Shown: positions 45,011 to 54,647, counted from the stretch's first letter. The stretch: DNA of 64,000 bases from JBEVJC01 sp040510375 (GCA_040510375.1 JBEVJC010000017.1:124001-188000), one strand, 5' to 3'. Numbers and translations: made by a program. Notes: generated by a model from the letters alone, not told the origin.

Positions 45011-46348
45011 TTACACAAACTTCCGGACATTCTCACCAAGGTCATACACCAACACTTTCCCGCCAAGCACTGAATCAATCAGGGAACTTCCCACCGCACT
45101 CCGGTAGCCACCCGAACAATGCACTACGACTGGTTTATCCAATGGAATCTTTTCTATTTTATTTCGCAGTTCGGCCAGTGGAATATTGATCGCTCCCTTG
45201 AATATACTATTCTCCCGCGTTTCCGTTTCATTCCTGACATCTATAATGGTAAATAATCCTGGATTATTGGTAAAAAGACCGAGGTCAAACACCGGACTGG
45301 CTTCGGGGGCATCTTCCAACACAAGCGCAGACCTGATCTGTGGTTCATATCCGATTGAAGCCGCCCTGGCAACCAGGCGTTCCGTTTCTTTTATTGAACC
45401 GGCAGCGAGATAAAAACGTTCGCCCGGTTTGATAATAGTTCCAAGCCATGTTTCAAACTTCCCCTCGCCCATGATATTAATGCTATTGAAAAGATGTGCG
45501 CGACTGTACGTTTGGCTGTCACGTCCATCCACGATCCAGGTGTCGGGATCGAGGTTGGAAGGATCAACCGCAGGCTGAACAGGTACCTGATCAACCGAAA
45601 ATTGAAAAGCAGGTACACCATTCCGGTTAAGTTCTACATCATACGCAAAATAACCCGGAATAAACGGCTGGTCGGTCAGCAGCTTTTCCACGAATTCATC
45701 TTCCTCCATTTCCCGGAGCGACCAATTGGTAGCCCGTTCACGACCGATGGTGCTGTTATGGTCCTTGCTGAGTGACCGTCCGCAAAGTGTACCTGCACCA
45801 TGCGCAGGATAAACCATTGCCGCATCCGGAAGCGGGAGAAGTTTGTTACGCAGGGAATGATACATCATTGAAGCCAGTTGCTGTCGCGCATTAAGACCAT
45901 CTTTTTCCCGAAGATCCGGGCGACCACAGTCGCCAATAAACAAGGTATCACCGGTAAATACCGCCTTTATAATCCCATCCTCCTCCAGGCTGATGCAGAT
46001 GCTGTCCGGCGAATGTCCGGGTGTGTAAATCGCACGCAGGATCATTCCTCCCAGCATGATTTCCTGCCCTTCGTCAAAAGGCTGGTGCGGGTAGGCTGCG
46101 CCGGTGAGTTTGCTAGCATAGATATGCACGCCATATGTTTCGCTTAATTCGGCATGGCTGCTAACAAAATCTGCATGCGGATGTGTTTCTATAACACCCG
46201 CTATACGGGCATTTAAACTTTTTGCAAATTCTATATACTGTGAGGGGTCGCGGGCAGGATCAACAAGGAAGATCTGTTGAACGCGTTCGCTATAAATAGC
46301 GTAGCTGAAATGTGACAGGTGTTTATCTTCCCATTGTTTTATTTTCAT
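45011..46348 (-). CDS. Persulfide dioxygenase (ETHE1-like) fused to two rhodanese domains
   Basis: The 445-residue protein has an MBL-fold N-terminal half with the ETHE1-type metal motif THPHADFVSSH (His56, His58, Asp60, His65), then TGDTLFIGDCGRPDL and PAHGAGTLCG. Two rhodanese domains follow: the first (WIVDGRDSQTYSRAHLF) lacks a catalytic Cys, the second is active-type with Cys411 in VVHCSGGYRSAVG. The enzyme oxidises glutathione-like persulfides to sulfite, and the rhodanese half moves the sulfane sulfur. Its start overlaps the stop of the YqgE gene by four bases (ATGA), showing co-translation. Confidence 0.92.
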   Translation of the reverse strand: MKIKQWEDKHLSHFSYAIYSERVQQIFLVDPARDPSQYIEFAKSLNARIAGVIETHPHADFVSSHAELSETYGVHIYASKLTGAAYPHQPFDEGQEIMLGGMILRAIYTPGHSPDSICISLEEDGIIKAVFTGDTLFIGDCGRPDLREKDGLNARQQLASMMYHSLRNKLLPLPDAAMVYPAHGAGTLCGRSLSKDHNSTIGRERATNWSLREMEEDEFVEKLLTDQPFIPGYFAYDVELNRNGVPAFQFSVDQVPVQPAVDPSNLDPDTWIVDGRDSQTYSRAHLFNSINIMGEGKFETWLGTIIKPGERFYLAAGSIKETERLVARAASIGYEPQIRSALVLEDAPEASPVFDLGLFTNNPGLFTIIDVRNETETRENSIFKGAINIPLAELRNKIEKIPLDKPVVVHCSGGYRSAVGSSLIDSVLGGKVLVYDLGENVRKFV

Positions 46349-46809
46349 ATGTTTTGCTGACTAAAATTACCAAATACAGTACCATTCTCCAATATCAGCC
46401 AGCTACCCTCCTCTATTTCACTCTCCAGTTGTCCCAAATCCCATCCGCAATAACCTATAAATAACCGCAGGTCGTTTTCCGTTACAGATCCGCTATTCAT
46501 GTGACTGACTGCCTGCCGGAAATCGCCACCCAGGTAGACGCCATGCCCGACCGGCGTTCCACCTTCTATAAGATCGGGCCGTTGATGAAGGAAGAACAGG
46601 TTTTCCGTATCAACCGGTCCACCTTCATACATGGGGAACGGGCAGTCATTCCTGAATTCAACCAGGTCGCTGAACCTGCGGGGGAATATTTTATTTATCA
46701 CGAAGCCCGTAACTCCCTTCTCATCATATCCGGTAATAAAAATGACAGCCTTCTCAAAGAAGCTGTCATCCAGCATTGCTGTGCTTTGTATAAATGTTCC
46801 CGCCTTCAT
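46345..46809 (-). CDS. YqgE/AlgH family protein (UPF0301)
   Basis: The 154-residue protein shows the family's conserved segments: GTFIQSTAMLDDSFFEKAVIF near the start, VTGFVINK, YEGGPVDTENLFFLH, and the closing GYCGWDLGQLESEIEEGSW. It is at the short end for the family. YqgE/AlgH proteins are cytoplasmic with unsettled roles in regulation. Its presence as first gene of the sulfur operon is probably incidental, since it overlaps the next start by four bases. Confidence 0.9.
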   Translation of the reverse strand: MKAGTFIQSTAMLDDSFFEKAVIFITGYDEKGVTGFVINKIFPRRFSDLVEFRNDCPFPMYEGGPVDTENLFFLHQRPDLIEGGTPVGHGVYLGGDFRQAVSHMNSGSVTENDLRLFIGYCGWDLGQLESEIEEGSWLILENGTVFGNFSQQNI

Positions 46810-46858
46810 AGATTCAAAGTTAGTGACCAGGGCGATAAGACGTCGATCATAGTTGACA

Positions 46859-48283
46859 TCAGGCCGACAACTTCAACCTTGGCAGAGGAACGTTGATGAA
46901 CAATTCGCAACCGTGACCAGGGGAAGAACGGACATCAAATTTTCCGGAAAACAATTCAGTCCTGCGTTTCATATTTGCCATACCGATACCATCTGTCAGG
47001 CTTTCGGTATCAAACCCCACTCCATTGTCGGAGATCATCATGGCCAGTCGTTGGTCAAGAATAAACACATTTACATCAATGGTAGTAGCCTGTGCATATT
47101 TCACAATATTCCGGAGTTGCTCCTGCAGAATCCGGTACAGGTTCAACTGCAGATCCTGCGGAATGGGCCAGTCCTTTACTTCTTCATCAAACACAACCGT
47201 TACGGCAAAGTTGCCATCTGTCTCAAACGGGACAAATAAACGCCTGAACGCCTCTTCCATTGTACTGTCCCCGAAAAATACGGGTGCCAGCCGGTGGGAA
47301 AGATTGCGGATTTCCTGCAACGCCAGCTGGATATAACTTCCACTGGTTTCAAGATCAGGCAATGCCTCGGGGGGCAGCGCTTTCTTCAGAATTGACAGCG
47401 ACATATAACTGGCGGCCAGGATCTGGCATACATTATCATGCAACTCACCACCGATCTCATAACGTTCATCTTCCTGCGTTTCTATGATCGACTTTATCAA
47501 CTTCGTTTCAAATAATCTCTTCTCGGTTACATCTGTACAAATAACCGATCTGTATTTTTTCTGATTGATCACAATGGGAATTCCAACAACTTCCATCATC
47601 AGGCTTTCACCTGATTTTTTAATATGTTCAACAGTCTGATTAAATACACTGCCCTCCTCGCCCCTGCTCAATATTAAGCCTGCATAATCCATCGAATCCC
47701 CCATAACTTTCAGATCAAGTACGGTCATTTCCATGAATTCCTTTTGTGAGTATCCATAAAGCGTTGTAGCTGCCTCGTTGACCTGGATAAACTGAAGTGT
47801 TTCCGCGTCAAATACCATCATCGGTATTGGGCTCAGGTGGAAAATATCACTATACCGCCTTTCTGAATCCTTCAACTCCGCAATATTTTTACTTCGCTCA
47901 ATAGAATAGATTATACTCTTATATAACATTACAGAACTCAGTTCATCCTTGACCAAGTAATCAAAAATGCCAAGTGAGATGGATCTTATCCCGGACTGGA
48001 TTTCGCCATGTCCGGTTAATATGATGATCGGTACAGATGGTGCAATTGACAATACTCCTTTGATCAGCTCTTCGCCGTTTTTATCAGGGAGCGACAGATC
48101 CATTAAGATAACATCTACGGGAAGATGTCCCGGGGCCAGCGCTGCTACTGCTTCCCTGTATGTTTCCACATGACAGATAGAGGGGGAAGCCATACTCACC
48201 CCTAATAACTCCTCAACGATCGCAAAATCACCAGGATTATCTTCCATCACTAAAATGCGGTAAGGCTTCTGATCCTTTCTCAT
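46859..48283 (-). CDS. Response regulator-PAS-histidine kinase hybrid (HisKA_3 type)
   Basis: The 474-residue soluble protein begins with a receiver domain (phospho-acceptor Asp62 in DVILMDLSLPDKNG), followed by a PAS domain (~140-255; MMVFDAETLQFIQVNEAATTL) and a NarX/DesK-type kinase with the dimerisation box ERYEIGGELHDNVCQ (His282) and a HATPase domain (ISDNGVGFD, GIGMANM). So a phosphorelay input reaches a kinase that probably phosphorylates a NarL-type regulator. The gene directly follows (no gap) the response regulator at 48284, and is third in a three-gene signalling operon. Confidence 0.88.
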   Translation of the reverse strand: MRKDQKPYRILVMEDNPGDFAIVEELLGVSMASPSICHVETYREAVAALAPGHLPVDVILMDLSLPDKNGEELIKGVLSIAPSVPIIILTGHGEIQSGIRSISLGIFDYLVKDELSSVMLYKSIIYSIERSKNIAELKDSERRYSDIFHLSPIPMMVFDAETLQFIQVNEAATTLYGYSQKEFMEMTVLDLKVMGDSMDYAGLILSRGEEGSVFNQTVEHIKKSGESLMMEVVGIPIVINQKKYRSVICTDVTEKRLFETKLIKSIIETQEDERYEIGGELHDNVCQILAASYMSLSILKKALPPEALPDLETSGSYIQLALQEIRNLSHRLAPVFFGDSTMEEAFRRLFVPFETDGNFAVTVVFDEEVKDWPIPQDLQLNLYRILQEQLRNIVKYAQATTIDVNVFILDQRLAMMISDNGVGFDTESLTDGIGMANMKRRTELFSGKFDVRSSPGHGCELFINVPLPRLKLSA

Positions 48284-48721
48284 TTAATAGTTTTTGGTTT
48301 TCGGAAGTTTGGCGACAGAGATCCAGAAGTTTTCTATAGTCTTCACAATGGATATAAATTCATTTACTTCAACAGGTTTGGTGATATAACAGTTAACATA
48401 GTTTTGGTAGGCCAGATTGATTTCTTTTTCGGATGAAGAAGTGGTCAGCATGATTACAGGAATCTGTTTCAGCCCGGTATCGCCCTTGATAAATTTCAAC
48501 ACCTCGTGCCCATTTTTCCTGGGTAGGTTTATATCCAGTAATATCAGGTCGGGGACCTGCACTTTTGCAAACCCGTTCTGCCTTGTCAGGAATTCAATTG
48601 CTTCCTGCCCATCATTGACCACACTGATCTTTACCAGCATCGTGGCAGCCTCCATGGCTTCCTGTGTCAGCAGGATATCGCCTTCATTATCTTCAACCAG
48701 TAAAATGTGAACTGTTCCCAT
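48284..48721 (-). CDS. Single-domain response regulator (Rcp1-like)
   Basis: The 145-residue protein is a stand-alone receiver domain: acidic pocket LLVEDNEGDILLTQEA, phospho-acceptor Asp63 in LILLDINLPRKNG, and the conserved TTSSSEKEI and YITKPVEVNEF segments. The longer loops match Rcp1-type regulators that pair with phytochrome-like kinases. It lies two bases after the PAS kinase gene and immediately before the hybrid kinase, so it probably carries phosphate between them. Confidence 0.9.
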   Translation of the reverse strand: MGTVHILLVEDNEGDILLTQEAMEAATMLVKISVVNDGQEAIEFLTRQNGFAKVQVPDLILLDINLPRKNGHEVLKFIKGDTGLKQIPVIMLTTSSSEKEINLAYQNYVNCYITKPVEVNEFISIVKTIENFWISVAKLPKTKNY

Positions 48722-48723
48722 AT

Positions 48724-49878
48724 TTATTTTTTGAGGGTAAAATGGAAAATAGCTCCTTCGCCTTCCGATGATTCGAGCCAGATCCTTCCCCCCAGGTTTT
48801 CAATGATCTTCCTGGTGACCGCCAGTCCCAGACCTGTACCCGAATATTCAGTTGCTTTATGAAGCCGTTGAAAAATGACGAATACCTTGTCAAAATATTC
48901 GGGATTAATTCCAATGCCGTTATCGGTTATGGAGAACTGCCATTCGGTACCGAGATCTGTTGAACTGATCCGGATTACCGGTGGTATCCCGGTTTTTGAA
49001 TACTTGAGCGAATTACTCAACAGGTTCTGGAATACCTGCCGCATGGGCGACCGGTGCGATATCACTTCGGGTAATACATCTGCTTCTATTATTGCACCTG
49101 TTTCCTCTATTTGTTTACTGAACAGGATCATGATTTCATGGATGAGCCGGTTCAGGTCAACAGGTTCCGACCGGTCCTCGATCCTTCCGATTCTTGAATA
49201 TTCCAGTAGGTCGAGGATAATCTGCCGCATGCGTTTTGCGCCATCCACCGCAAACGCAATATATTTTTTGCCACTATCATCAATCAGGTTTGAATATTTT
49301 TTTTCCAGTAATGTAAGGAACCCGGTAACCATACGAAGCGGCTCCTGCAGGTCGTGTGAAGCCACATAGGCAAATTGTTCCAGTTCAGTATTCGAAATCG
49401 CCAGCTCCCTGGCCTGCATCTGCAGGTTTTTGTACAAATCCTTCAGCTCAATATCCGCCTGTTTAATGGCAGTAACATCCTTAACAAGGGCAATCCAGTG
49501 GGTATAACCGTCTTTGCCGTCCCCGAAAGGACTTGCAGAAAAATTGGTCCAGAACTTTTCACCATTCTTTTTATAGTTGACCAGTGTGGCTTCAAAAGGC
49601 TGCCAACGGCTGACGGATTCCCTCAGCCTGTCCAGTTCCGACTGATCAGTTGCGGGTCCCTGCAGTATTTGGGGGGTCTGGCCAATAATCTCCGCTGCTG
49701 TATATCCGGTCATCCGGGTGAATGCATCATTCACATAAACGATCCGGGCGCCGGATTCATCGGCGGGTGATGCCTCAGTGATCAATACTGACTCAGTAAT
49801 ATTGGTGATTACGGATTCCAGCAATCTGAAATGTTGTTCCCTCTCTTTAACTTCAATGGATTTATTCTCTCGAGACAT
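48724..49878 (-). CDS. PAS histidine kinase, phytochrome-type, with LOV-like but Cys-less PAS
   Basis: The 384-residue soluble kinase has a PAS domain (~15-135) whose IIGQTPQILQGPATDQ segment matches the LOV consensus GRNCRFLQGP except that the flavin-binding Cys is Pro; the following FEATLVNYKKNGEKFWTNF is LOV-like too. A HisKA domain with SHDLQEP (His175) and a HATPase domain (NLLSNSLKYS, ITDNGIGINPEYFDKVF, GTGLGLAV) follow, the subtype seen in phytochrome-like kinases. First gene of a three-gene operon with the Rcp1-like regulator and the hybrid kinase. Confidence 0.9.
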   Translation of the reverse strand: MSRENKSIEVKEREQHFRLLESVITNITESVLITEASPADESGARIVYVNDAFTRMTGYTAAEIIGQTPQILQGPATDQSELDRLRESVSRWQPFEATLVNYKKNGEKFWTNFSASPFGDGKDGYTHWIALVKDVTAIKQADIELKDLYKNLQMQARELAISNTELEQFAYVASHDLQEPLRMVTGFLTLLEKKYSNLIDDSGKKYIAFAVDGAKRMRQIILDLLEYSRIGRIEDRSEPVDLNRLIHEIMILFSKQIEETGAIIEADVLPEVISHRSPMRQVFQNLLSNSLKYSKTGIPPVIRISSTDLGTEWQFSITDNGIGINPEYFDKVFVIFQRLHKATEYSGTGLGLAVTRKIIENLGGRIWLESSEGEGAIFHFTLKK

Positions 49879-50017
49879 GTGTAGCGACGTTTTTTAAAAA
49901 TGTTTCATCCGGAATAAAATAGCCCGAAGTCCACCTCTTCCTGATGCGGACCAAACCTTCCTGTTTCTAAACTGATCTTATGGACGAGCGAGGGGCACTT
50001 TATTAAAAACGGGCAGA

Positions 50018-52042
50018 TTATGCCCCAATTCCCGCTTTATCAGCGCTGCGGCTCATCAGTAAAGGCAGTATCACCGTTAACGTACAGCCTTTCCCCTTCG
50101 CAGAAAAGAATTCGGCGGTACCCCGGAAAGATAACGCGCGGCTATAAATATTATCCACTCCGATCCCCTCCCGTTTCGCTGCAGTATCAAACCCGATTCC
50201 ATTATCAGCTATCACCAGGTTAATGAATTTCTCTGTCATATACAGGTTAATATTCACTTTTGTTGCACGCGCATGCTTCAGGATATTGGTAAGTTGTTCC
50301 TGCACGATGCGGAACAAATTCATTTTTAATTTTGCCGATACATTGATCCCTTCTATTATTTCCAGCTTACTGATGATCCGCAGATCATTCAGCTCCATTG
50401 TATCAATGCAGAGTTTTTCAATTGCTTCCTTCAGTCCGATATGGTTTATAAAATCAGTAGTAAGTCCCTTGGTCAGCTTTCTTATTTCTTCAATTGCCGA
50501 CAATGTATATTCAGACGACTGGCTAAGCATGGCATCCTTGTCGGTCCCGACCCTTTTCCTGGCAATATCGAGATACATCTTTGCTGCGCCCAGCAACTGG
50601 TTTATATTATCATGAAGTTCTTTCCCTATATCGGCCCGCTCATTCTCTTTTGCTTCCTCCATTGCTTCTGCAATTTTTTTATCCTTGAGTTTGATCTCCA
50701 GTGCCAGTTTTTCTTCCAGCAATTCCTGTTTACTAACATCCTGCATTACACCTACAATCCGGATAGCCCGGCGGCTTGCATTCCTAATAATACTCGCCCG
50801 GTTGAATACCCGCGCAAATGTTCCGTCAGCACGTCTGAAACGATAGGCAAATTCCCAGTAGTCAACTGTAGACAAAATAGCATTCCGAAGATCTGTCTCC
50901 ACTACTTCCCGATCATCCGGATGCAGGTACCTGCTCCAGTCAAGTACCGTTCTGTCCTTTTTATTATTCGCCTCGTAACCAAACAATGCTTCGAAACCGG
51001 CACCAAAAAAAAATTCGTTGGTGATGAGGTTCCAGTCCCACCGGCCATCAAACGACAAACTGGAAGCCACTTCAAAAATTTCGCTGAGTTCCTCGTGGAT
51101 GTCCACCTGGTCCTTCAATTGCTGCTCCAGTTCATGCACGCGGCTGATATCCTTGGTAGCTGCAATTACATGAACAGCACGGCCATTTTCATCGCGGATG
51201 ATCCTGCCCCGGCTGACCGTGAATGCGAGCGAACCATCCTTTCGTTTTATCATGCATGAATCGCTCCATCCATTTTTCCGGGTAAGCAGGGCTGCCAGGA
51301 GTTTATTGATCACCCGTTCCCGTTCCGATGGAATCAGGCATCTTGAAATTGTTTTCAATGATAGCTTTCTGCCTTTCAGTGCATAACCGAAAAGTTCCAG
51401 TACACTACCTCCCACATCAATTTTATCCCTGGTAAGATTCCAGTCCCACATCACGTCATAGGAAATCTTACCGGTGAACTTTTTCATCTGGTAACTCTGG
51501 GCCAGCCTGTTATCAGAATCTTTTAATGCAATTGATGTGGGATCACGGTCAAAGGCTTTATCCCCCTCCTCCGATCCAGGCGCCAGTTGCTTTTTCTGTA
51601 CGGATCGGGACATTGAACCCGGGCCTGCATTGGAAAAAACTTCCACACCAAAAAAAGCAAGAATGGTCTTTGCCAGTTTCTGGTCAAGGAATGGCACACA
51701 TTTCAAATAACATTTCAGGTATCTGCCATCTTTTTTTAATGCGCTGTAGACTTTTTCATCGTGTTCATTTAAGAATCCCACTGATTTAAATTCCTCTTCA
51801 GTTATGCCAAATACTTCGGCTCTTTTTTTTGTCATGAATTCCTTGCGGGTATAACCCAGCATTACACATGCAGCATGGTTTGCTGACAGTACGCGACCCG
51901 ACGCACCGATAAGTAACTTGGGTTGTGATGAATTCAGGAAGGCGGACCGGTATAAATTATTGCTGACACTCTTTCTAGGAATCCCGGCAACTTTTAAATT
52001 AAGCATATTTAAAGTTTGATTCGGTTGATGGCTAAACCGCAA
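50018..52042 (-). CDS. Multi-PAS histidine kinase (HisKA_3 type)
   Basis: The 674-residue soluble protein carries three PAS-like units (about 35-135, 195-300 and 325-440; for example NHAACVMLGYTRKEF, WDWNLTRDKIDVGGSVLELF and WDWNLITNEFFFGAGFEALF), then a coiled coil (~450-470), the NarX/DesK-type box ERADIGKELHDNINQ (His477) and a HATPase domain (NLVIADNGIGFDT, GIGVDNIYSRA). The PAS modules with WxWN signatures often bind haem or flavins, but no ligand residue can be named. It is divergent from the kinase at 52217, and its regulator is not adjacent. Confidence 0.88.
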   Translation of the reverse strand: MRFSHQPNQTLNMLNLKVAGIPRKSVSNNLYRSAFLNSSQPKLLIGASGRVLSANHAACVMLGYTRKEFMTKKRAEVFGITEEEFKSVGFLNEHDEKVYSALKKDGRYLKCYLKCVPFLDQKLAKTILAFFGVEVFSNAGPGSMSRSVQKKQLAPGSEEGDKAFDRDPTSIALKDSDNRLAQSYQMKKFTGKISYDVMWDWNLTRDKIDVGGSVLELFGYALKGRKLSLKTISRCLIPSERERVINKLLAALLTRKNGWSDSCMIKRKDGSLAFTVSRGRIIRDENGRAVHVIAATKDISRVHELEQQLKDQVDIHEELSEIFEVASSLSFDGRWDWNLITNEFFFGAGFEALFGYEANNKKDRTVLDWSRYLHPDDREVVETDLRNAILSTVDYWEFAYRFRRADGTFARVFNRASIIRNASRRAIRIVGVMQDVSKQELLEEKLALEIKLKDKKIAEAMEEAKENERADIGKELHDNINQLLGAAKMYLDIARKRVGTDKDAMLSQSSEYTLSAIEEIRKLTKGLTTDFINHIGLKEAIEKLCIDTMELNDLRIISKLEIIEGINVSAKLKMNLFRIVQEQLTNILKHARATKVNINLYMTEKFINLVIADNGIGFDTAAKREGIGVDNIYSRALSFRGTAEFFSAKGKGCTLTVILPLLMSRSADKAGIGA

Positions 52043-52185
52043 CTGGCAATAATACCGAATAACACGGCAAATCGGTGTAGTCGATCAGACGGCCTGCTGT
52101 AGCGGTAGTACGGCAAATTGCGGGCTAAACACTTAGTTTATGTTCCGCTTGCCAGCAAATCCGGGAAAAATGTAATAATTGCCTC

Positions 52186-52213
52186 AATTACTGTAACAGT
52201 TACACAGGTAATT
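52186..52213 (+). promoter_or_regulatory. Inverted repeat just before the kinase start codon
   Basis: AATTAC (52186-52191) and TGTAAC (52192-52197) are mirrored by GTTACA (52199-52204) and GTAATT (52208-52213), so the arms match across a one-base centre apart from three extra bases in the right arm. It ends three bases before the ATG at 52217, where it could hide the translation start or bind a regulator. Confidence 0.4.
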
Positions 52214-52216
52214 CAA

Positions 52217-53767
52217 ATGAACTTTAGTAATCAAACCCGGCCTGTGGAATGCAGGGCTGCTGAAAATAAATCTCAACCTTATCTTATGCGTAAAGCAAGT
52301 CAGAACACACCGGCCAATCCCGGAATGGAATGGAATCATTCCTCCCCTCCGGAACTTACCGCTGCTGACACAGTTGTAAACGGCTTTTTTACGGTTGATC
52401 GTAACTGGAAAATAGTATCCTGGAATCATTCCGCAGAACAACTCCTTGGTGTAACAAGCGATATTGCGATCGATCAGATTTTCAATAAAGAATTTGCAAA
52501 ACTTCTTCCTGTAGATCTATATCATCTTTATAGTGAAATGCTGATACAAAACCGGCCTGTGCAATTCCAGAAGAATCTTGGAGCCGCCGGTAACCTGACA
52601 GAACTGGTTACGTTTTATTCTAATGAACTTTTATCCGTTTCGTTTAAAGGTTCAGGCAGGATGCCGGTCAAACCCGGAATCACCATCATCCAGCATCCGG
52701 CTCAACAATTAAAAACCATCAATGACCTGTATCGTGCCGTTACTGAAATCACCAATGATTGTCTTTGGGAATGGAACCTGGCTACCAGTGAAATTTTCTG
52801 GATAGATGGTGGTCACAAACGACATTTCGGATTTGAAATTGTTAATATGCTGATCCCATTAAGTTTCTGGGTGAATCGTATCCATTCGGATGACCGTGAA
52901 AGGGTGCTTGGATCATTGCAGAAAACAATTGGTGACCGGTCTGCTACAATCTGGGAAAGCGGATACAGGTTTGAAAAATCAGACGGAGCCTATATTGAAG
53001 TGGAAGACCGTGCCCTGATTATCAGGGATGGACAAAACGAACCCATCCGTCTTGTCGGGGCTACCTGCAACGTACATGATAAAAAAAGCCTGGAAAAGGC
53101 GCTTGTTAATGAACGGCTGGCAGCCCAGCGCGAACTAACCCATGCTGTACTTACTGCACAGGAAAAGGAAAGAGCCGAGATTGGGGAACAGTTGCATGAT
53201 AATCTTAACCAGATCCTGGCGGTTACGAAATTGTATTTGCAGATGGCTATAAAATCCGATTCAAAACGCGATGAACACCTGAATAAATCACTTGACTTTA
53301 TTGTACAGGTTATGTCAGACATCAGGCGTATTTCCAAAACACTTGTCATTCCCGAAACCCATATCATCGGAATGACGGATAATATCCGGAACCTGATTAG
53401 GGATATAACCGATGTGCATCCCATGAAAATCCAACTTCTCACCAATGGAATAAAGGATGAAAATCTTCCTGATAAATTACAGGTAGTGATTTTTCGGATC
53501 ATTCAGCAGCAAATAGACAATATCCTAAAACATTCAGATGCCACAGAAGCTTCCATTGAAATCATCCCGGAAAAAAACAACATCATCCTGGTTGTAAAAG
53601 ACAATGGTAAGGGCTGTGACCTGAATTCCAAAAAAGCCGGGGTTGGCCTGCTGAATATCCGCAGCCGGGCCGACCTCTTTTTAGGTTCTGTTTCTATTAT
53701 ATCTGAACCGCAGAAGGGATATGAGTTAAGGGTGAAGATGAATACCATGCTGCAGCCTGCTGGTTAG
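52217..53767 (+). CDS. PAS-PAS histidine kinase (HisKA_3 type)
   Basis: The frame opens at 52118, but I prefer the ATG at 52217 because the upstream codons cover the inverted repeat and look leader-like; this gives 516 residues. Two PAS domains (~45-165, FFTVDRNWKIVSWNHSAEQL; and ~165-290, WEWNLATSEIFWIDGGHKRHF) precede the ERAEIGEQLHDNLNQ box (His327) and the HATPase domain (VVKDNGKGCD, GVGLLNIRSRA). No membrane segment is present. It converges with the PAS-AraC gene two bases away. The cognate regulator is probably of NarL type; one lies at 57642. Confidence 0.85.
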   Translation: MNFSNQTRPVECRAAENKSQPYLMRKASQNTPANPGMEWNHSSPPELTAADTVVNGFFTVDRNWKIVSWNHSAEQLLGVTSDIAIDQIFNKEFAKLLPVDLYHLYSEMLIQNRPVQFQKNLGAAGNLTELVTFYSNELLSVSFKGSGRMPVKPGITIIQHPAQQLKTINDLYRAVTEITNDCLWEWNLATSEIFWIDGGHKRHFGFEIVNMLIPLSFWVNRIHSDDRERVLGSLQKTIGDRSATIWESGYRFEKSDGAYIEVEDRALIIRDGQNEPIRLVGATCNVHDKKSLEKALVNERLAAQRELTHAVLTAQEKERAEIGEQLHDNLNQILAVTKLYLQMAIKSDSKRDEHLNKSLDFIVQVMSDIRRISKTLVIPETHIIGMTDNIRNLIRDITDVHPMKIQLLTNGIKDENLPDKLQVVIFRIIQQQIDNILKHSDATEASIEIIPEKNNIILVVKDNGKGCDLNSKKAGVGLLNIRSRADLFLGSVSIISEPQKGYELRVKMNTMLQPAG

Positions 53768-53769
53768 TT

Positions 53770-54636
53770 TCAGCCGGCATTCTTAAATTCAGAAGGTAAT
53801 TTTCCGGTGATTTCCTTAAACTGCCGCGACAGGTGGGAGACACTGCTATAATTCAGCTTGTAGGAGATCTGCGTCAGATTCAGGTCGCCTTCCCGCAACA
53901 ACCGTTTAACTTCTTCAATACGGTTGATGATCATATATTTTCGGATACTGATCCCCTTTGCTTCCTTGAATATATCGGAGAGATAGGTATAACTATGATT
54001 TAGTTTTTTACTGATATATGCGGAGTTGTTTATCCGGGGTTGCCCTTCCGGCTGCCTTTCTATCTCCTCTATTACTTCAATCAGTTTGGCTACCAGGGTA
54101 ACCCTTGAGGTAAGGCGGTTTTTTTGTGAGAGGTCTGAAATAATGATACTTAGGATCACAGTATTTTCAAGCGCCAGGGGATTTACAGAAATCAATACCG
54201 GCAGTTCTCCCCTGTCTTCCGCAATTAATACCGTCTCCATCTGAACATAACCCTTCCAGCCTTTTCGGATCAGTTCATCAAAATCGGGGCGGACTGCCGG
54301 CGGTACATAGTTTGAAAACCGCGAACCAATCACCGTTTCAAGTTGTATGCCGATCATCCGGGCAAAAAATGAATTGCTGTAAAGTATGGTACCATCAATG
54401 GTAAGTGCAATTGCGCCCTCCTGCATTTTCTCTATCAGGATGCGGTAGATTTTATCGGCTGTTTTCTCGGTAAAAATCCGGAGGTTCTGTTTATGCGCCA
54501 CCACTAATGCATCAATCTTGCCCGACTGGATAGTTTGCAGGCTTTGCCTGCTTTCCCCCAGTTGCCGGGTCAGCAACTGGTTCTCCATTTCCAGTCGCCT
54601 GATTTCTTCCCTTAATTCTTTTTTTGTCTTTTCCAT
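53770..54636 (-). CDS. PAS-AraC family transcription regulator
   Basis: The 288-residue protein has a short coiled coil (~1-35), a PAS domain (~75-180; ALTIDGTILYSNSFFARMIG), a linker and a C-terminal AraC-type double helix-turn-helix (~200-288; YLSDIFKEAKGISIRKYMI, then LTQISYKLNYSSVSHLSRQF and KLPSEFKNAG). So a small-molecule or redox signal sensed by PAS would set DNA binding. It follows the KaiB gene by 11 bases, and is the last gene of the KaiC-KaiB-regulator operon. A second AraC regulator at 56847 has a very similar HTH (LTEIAYQLHYSSVSHLSNQF). Confidence 0.85.
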   Translation of the reverse strand: MEKTKKELREEIRRLEMENQLLTRQLGESRQSLQTIQSGKIDALVVAHKQNLRIFTEKTADKIYRILIEKMQEGAIALTIDGTILYSNSFFARMIGIQLETVIGSRFSNYVPPAVRPDFDELIRKGWKGYVQMETVLIAEDRGELPVLISVNPLALENTVILSIIISDLSQKNRLTSRVTLVAKLIEVIEEIERQPEGQPRINNSAYISKKLNHSYTYLSDIFKEAKGISIRKYMIINRIEEVKRLLREGDLNLTQISYKLNYSSVSHLSRQFKEITGKLPSEFKNAG

Positions 54637-54647
54637 GTTTCCGGGAA

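Noticed and set aside
48724..49878. Blue-light photoreceptor call for the kinase
   Set aside because: The reactive Cys of LOV domains is replaced by Pro, so a photoreceptor role is not supported.
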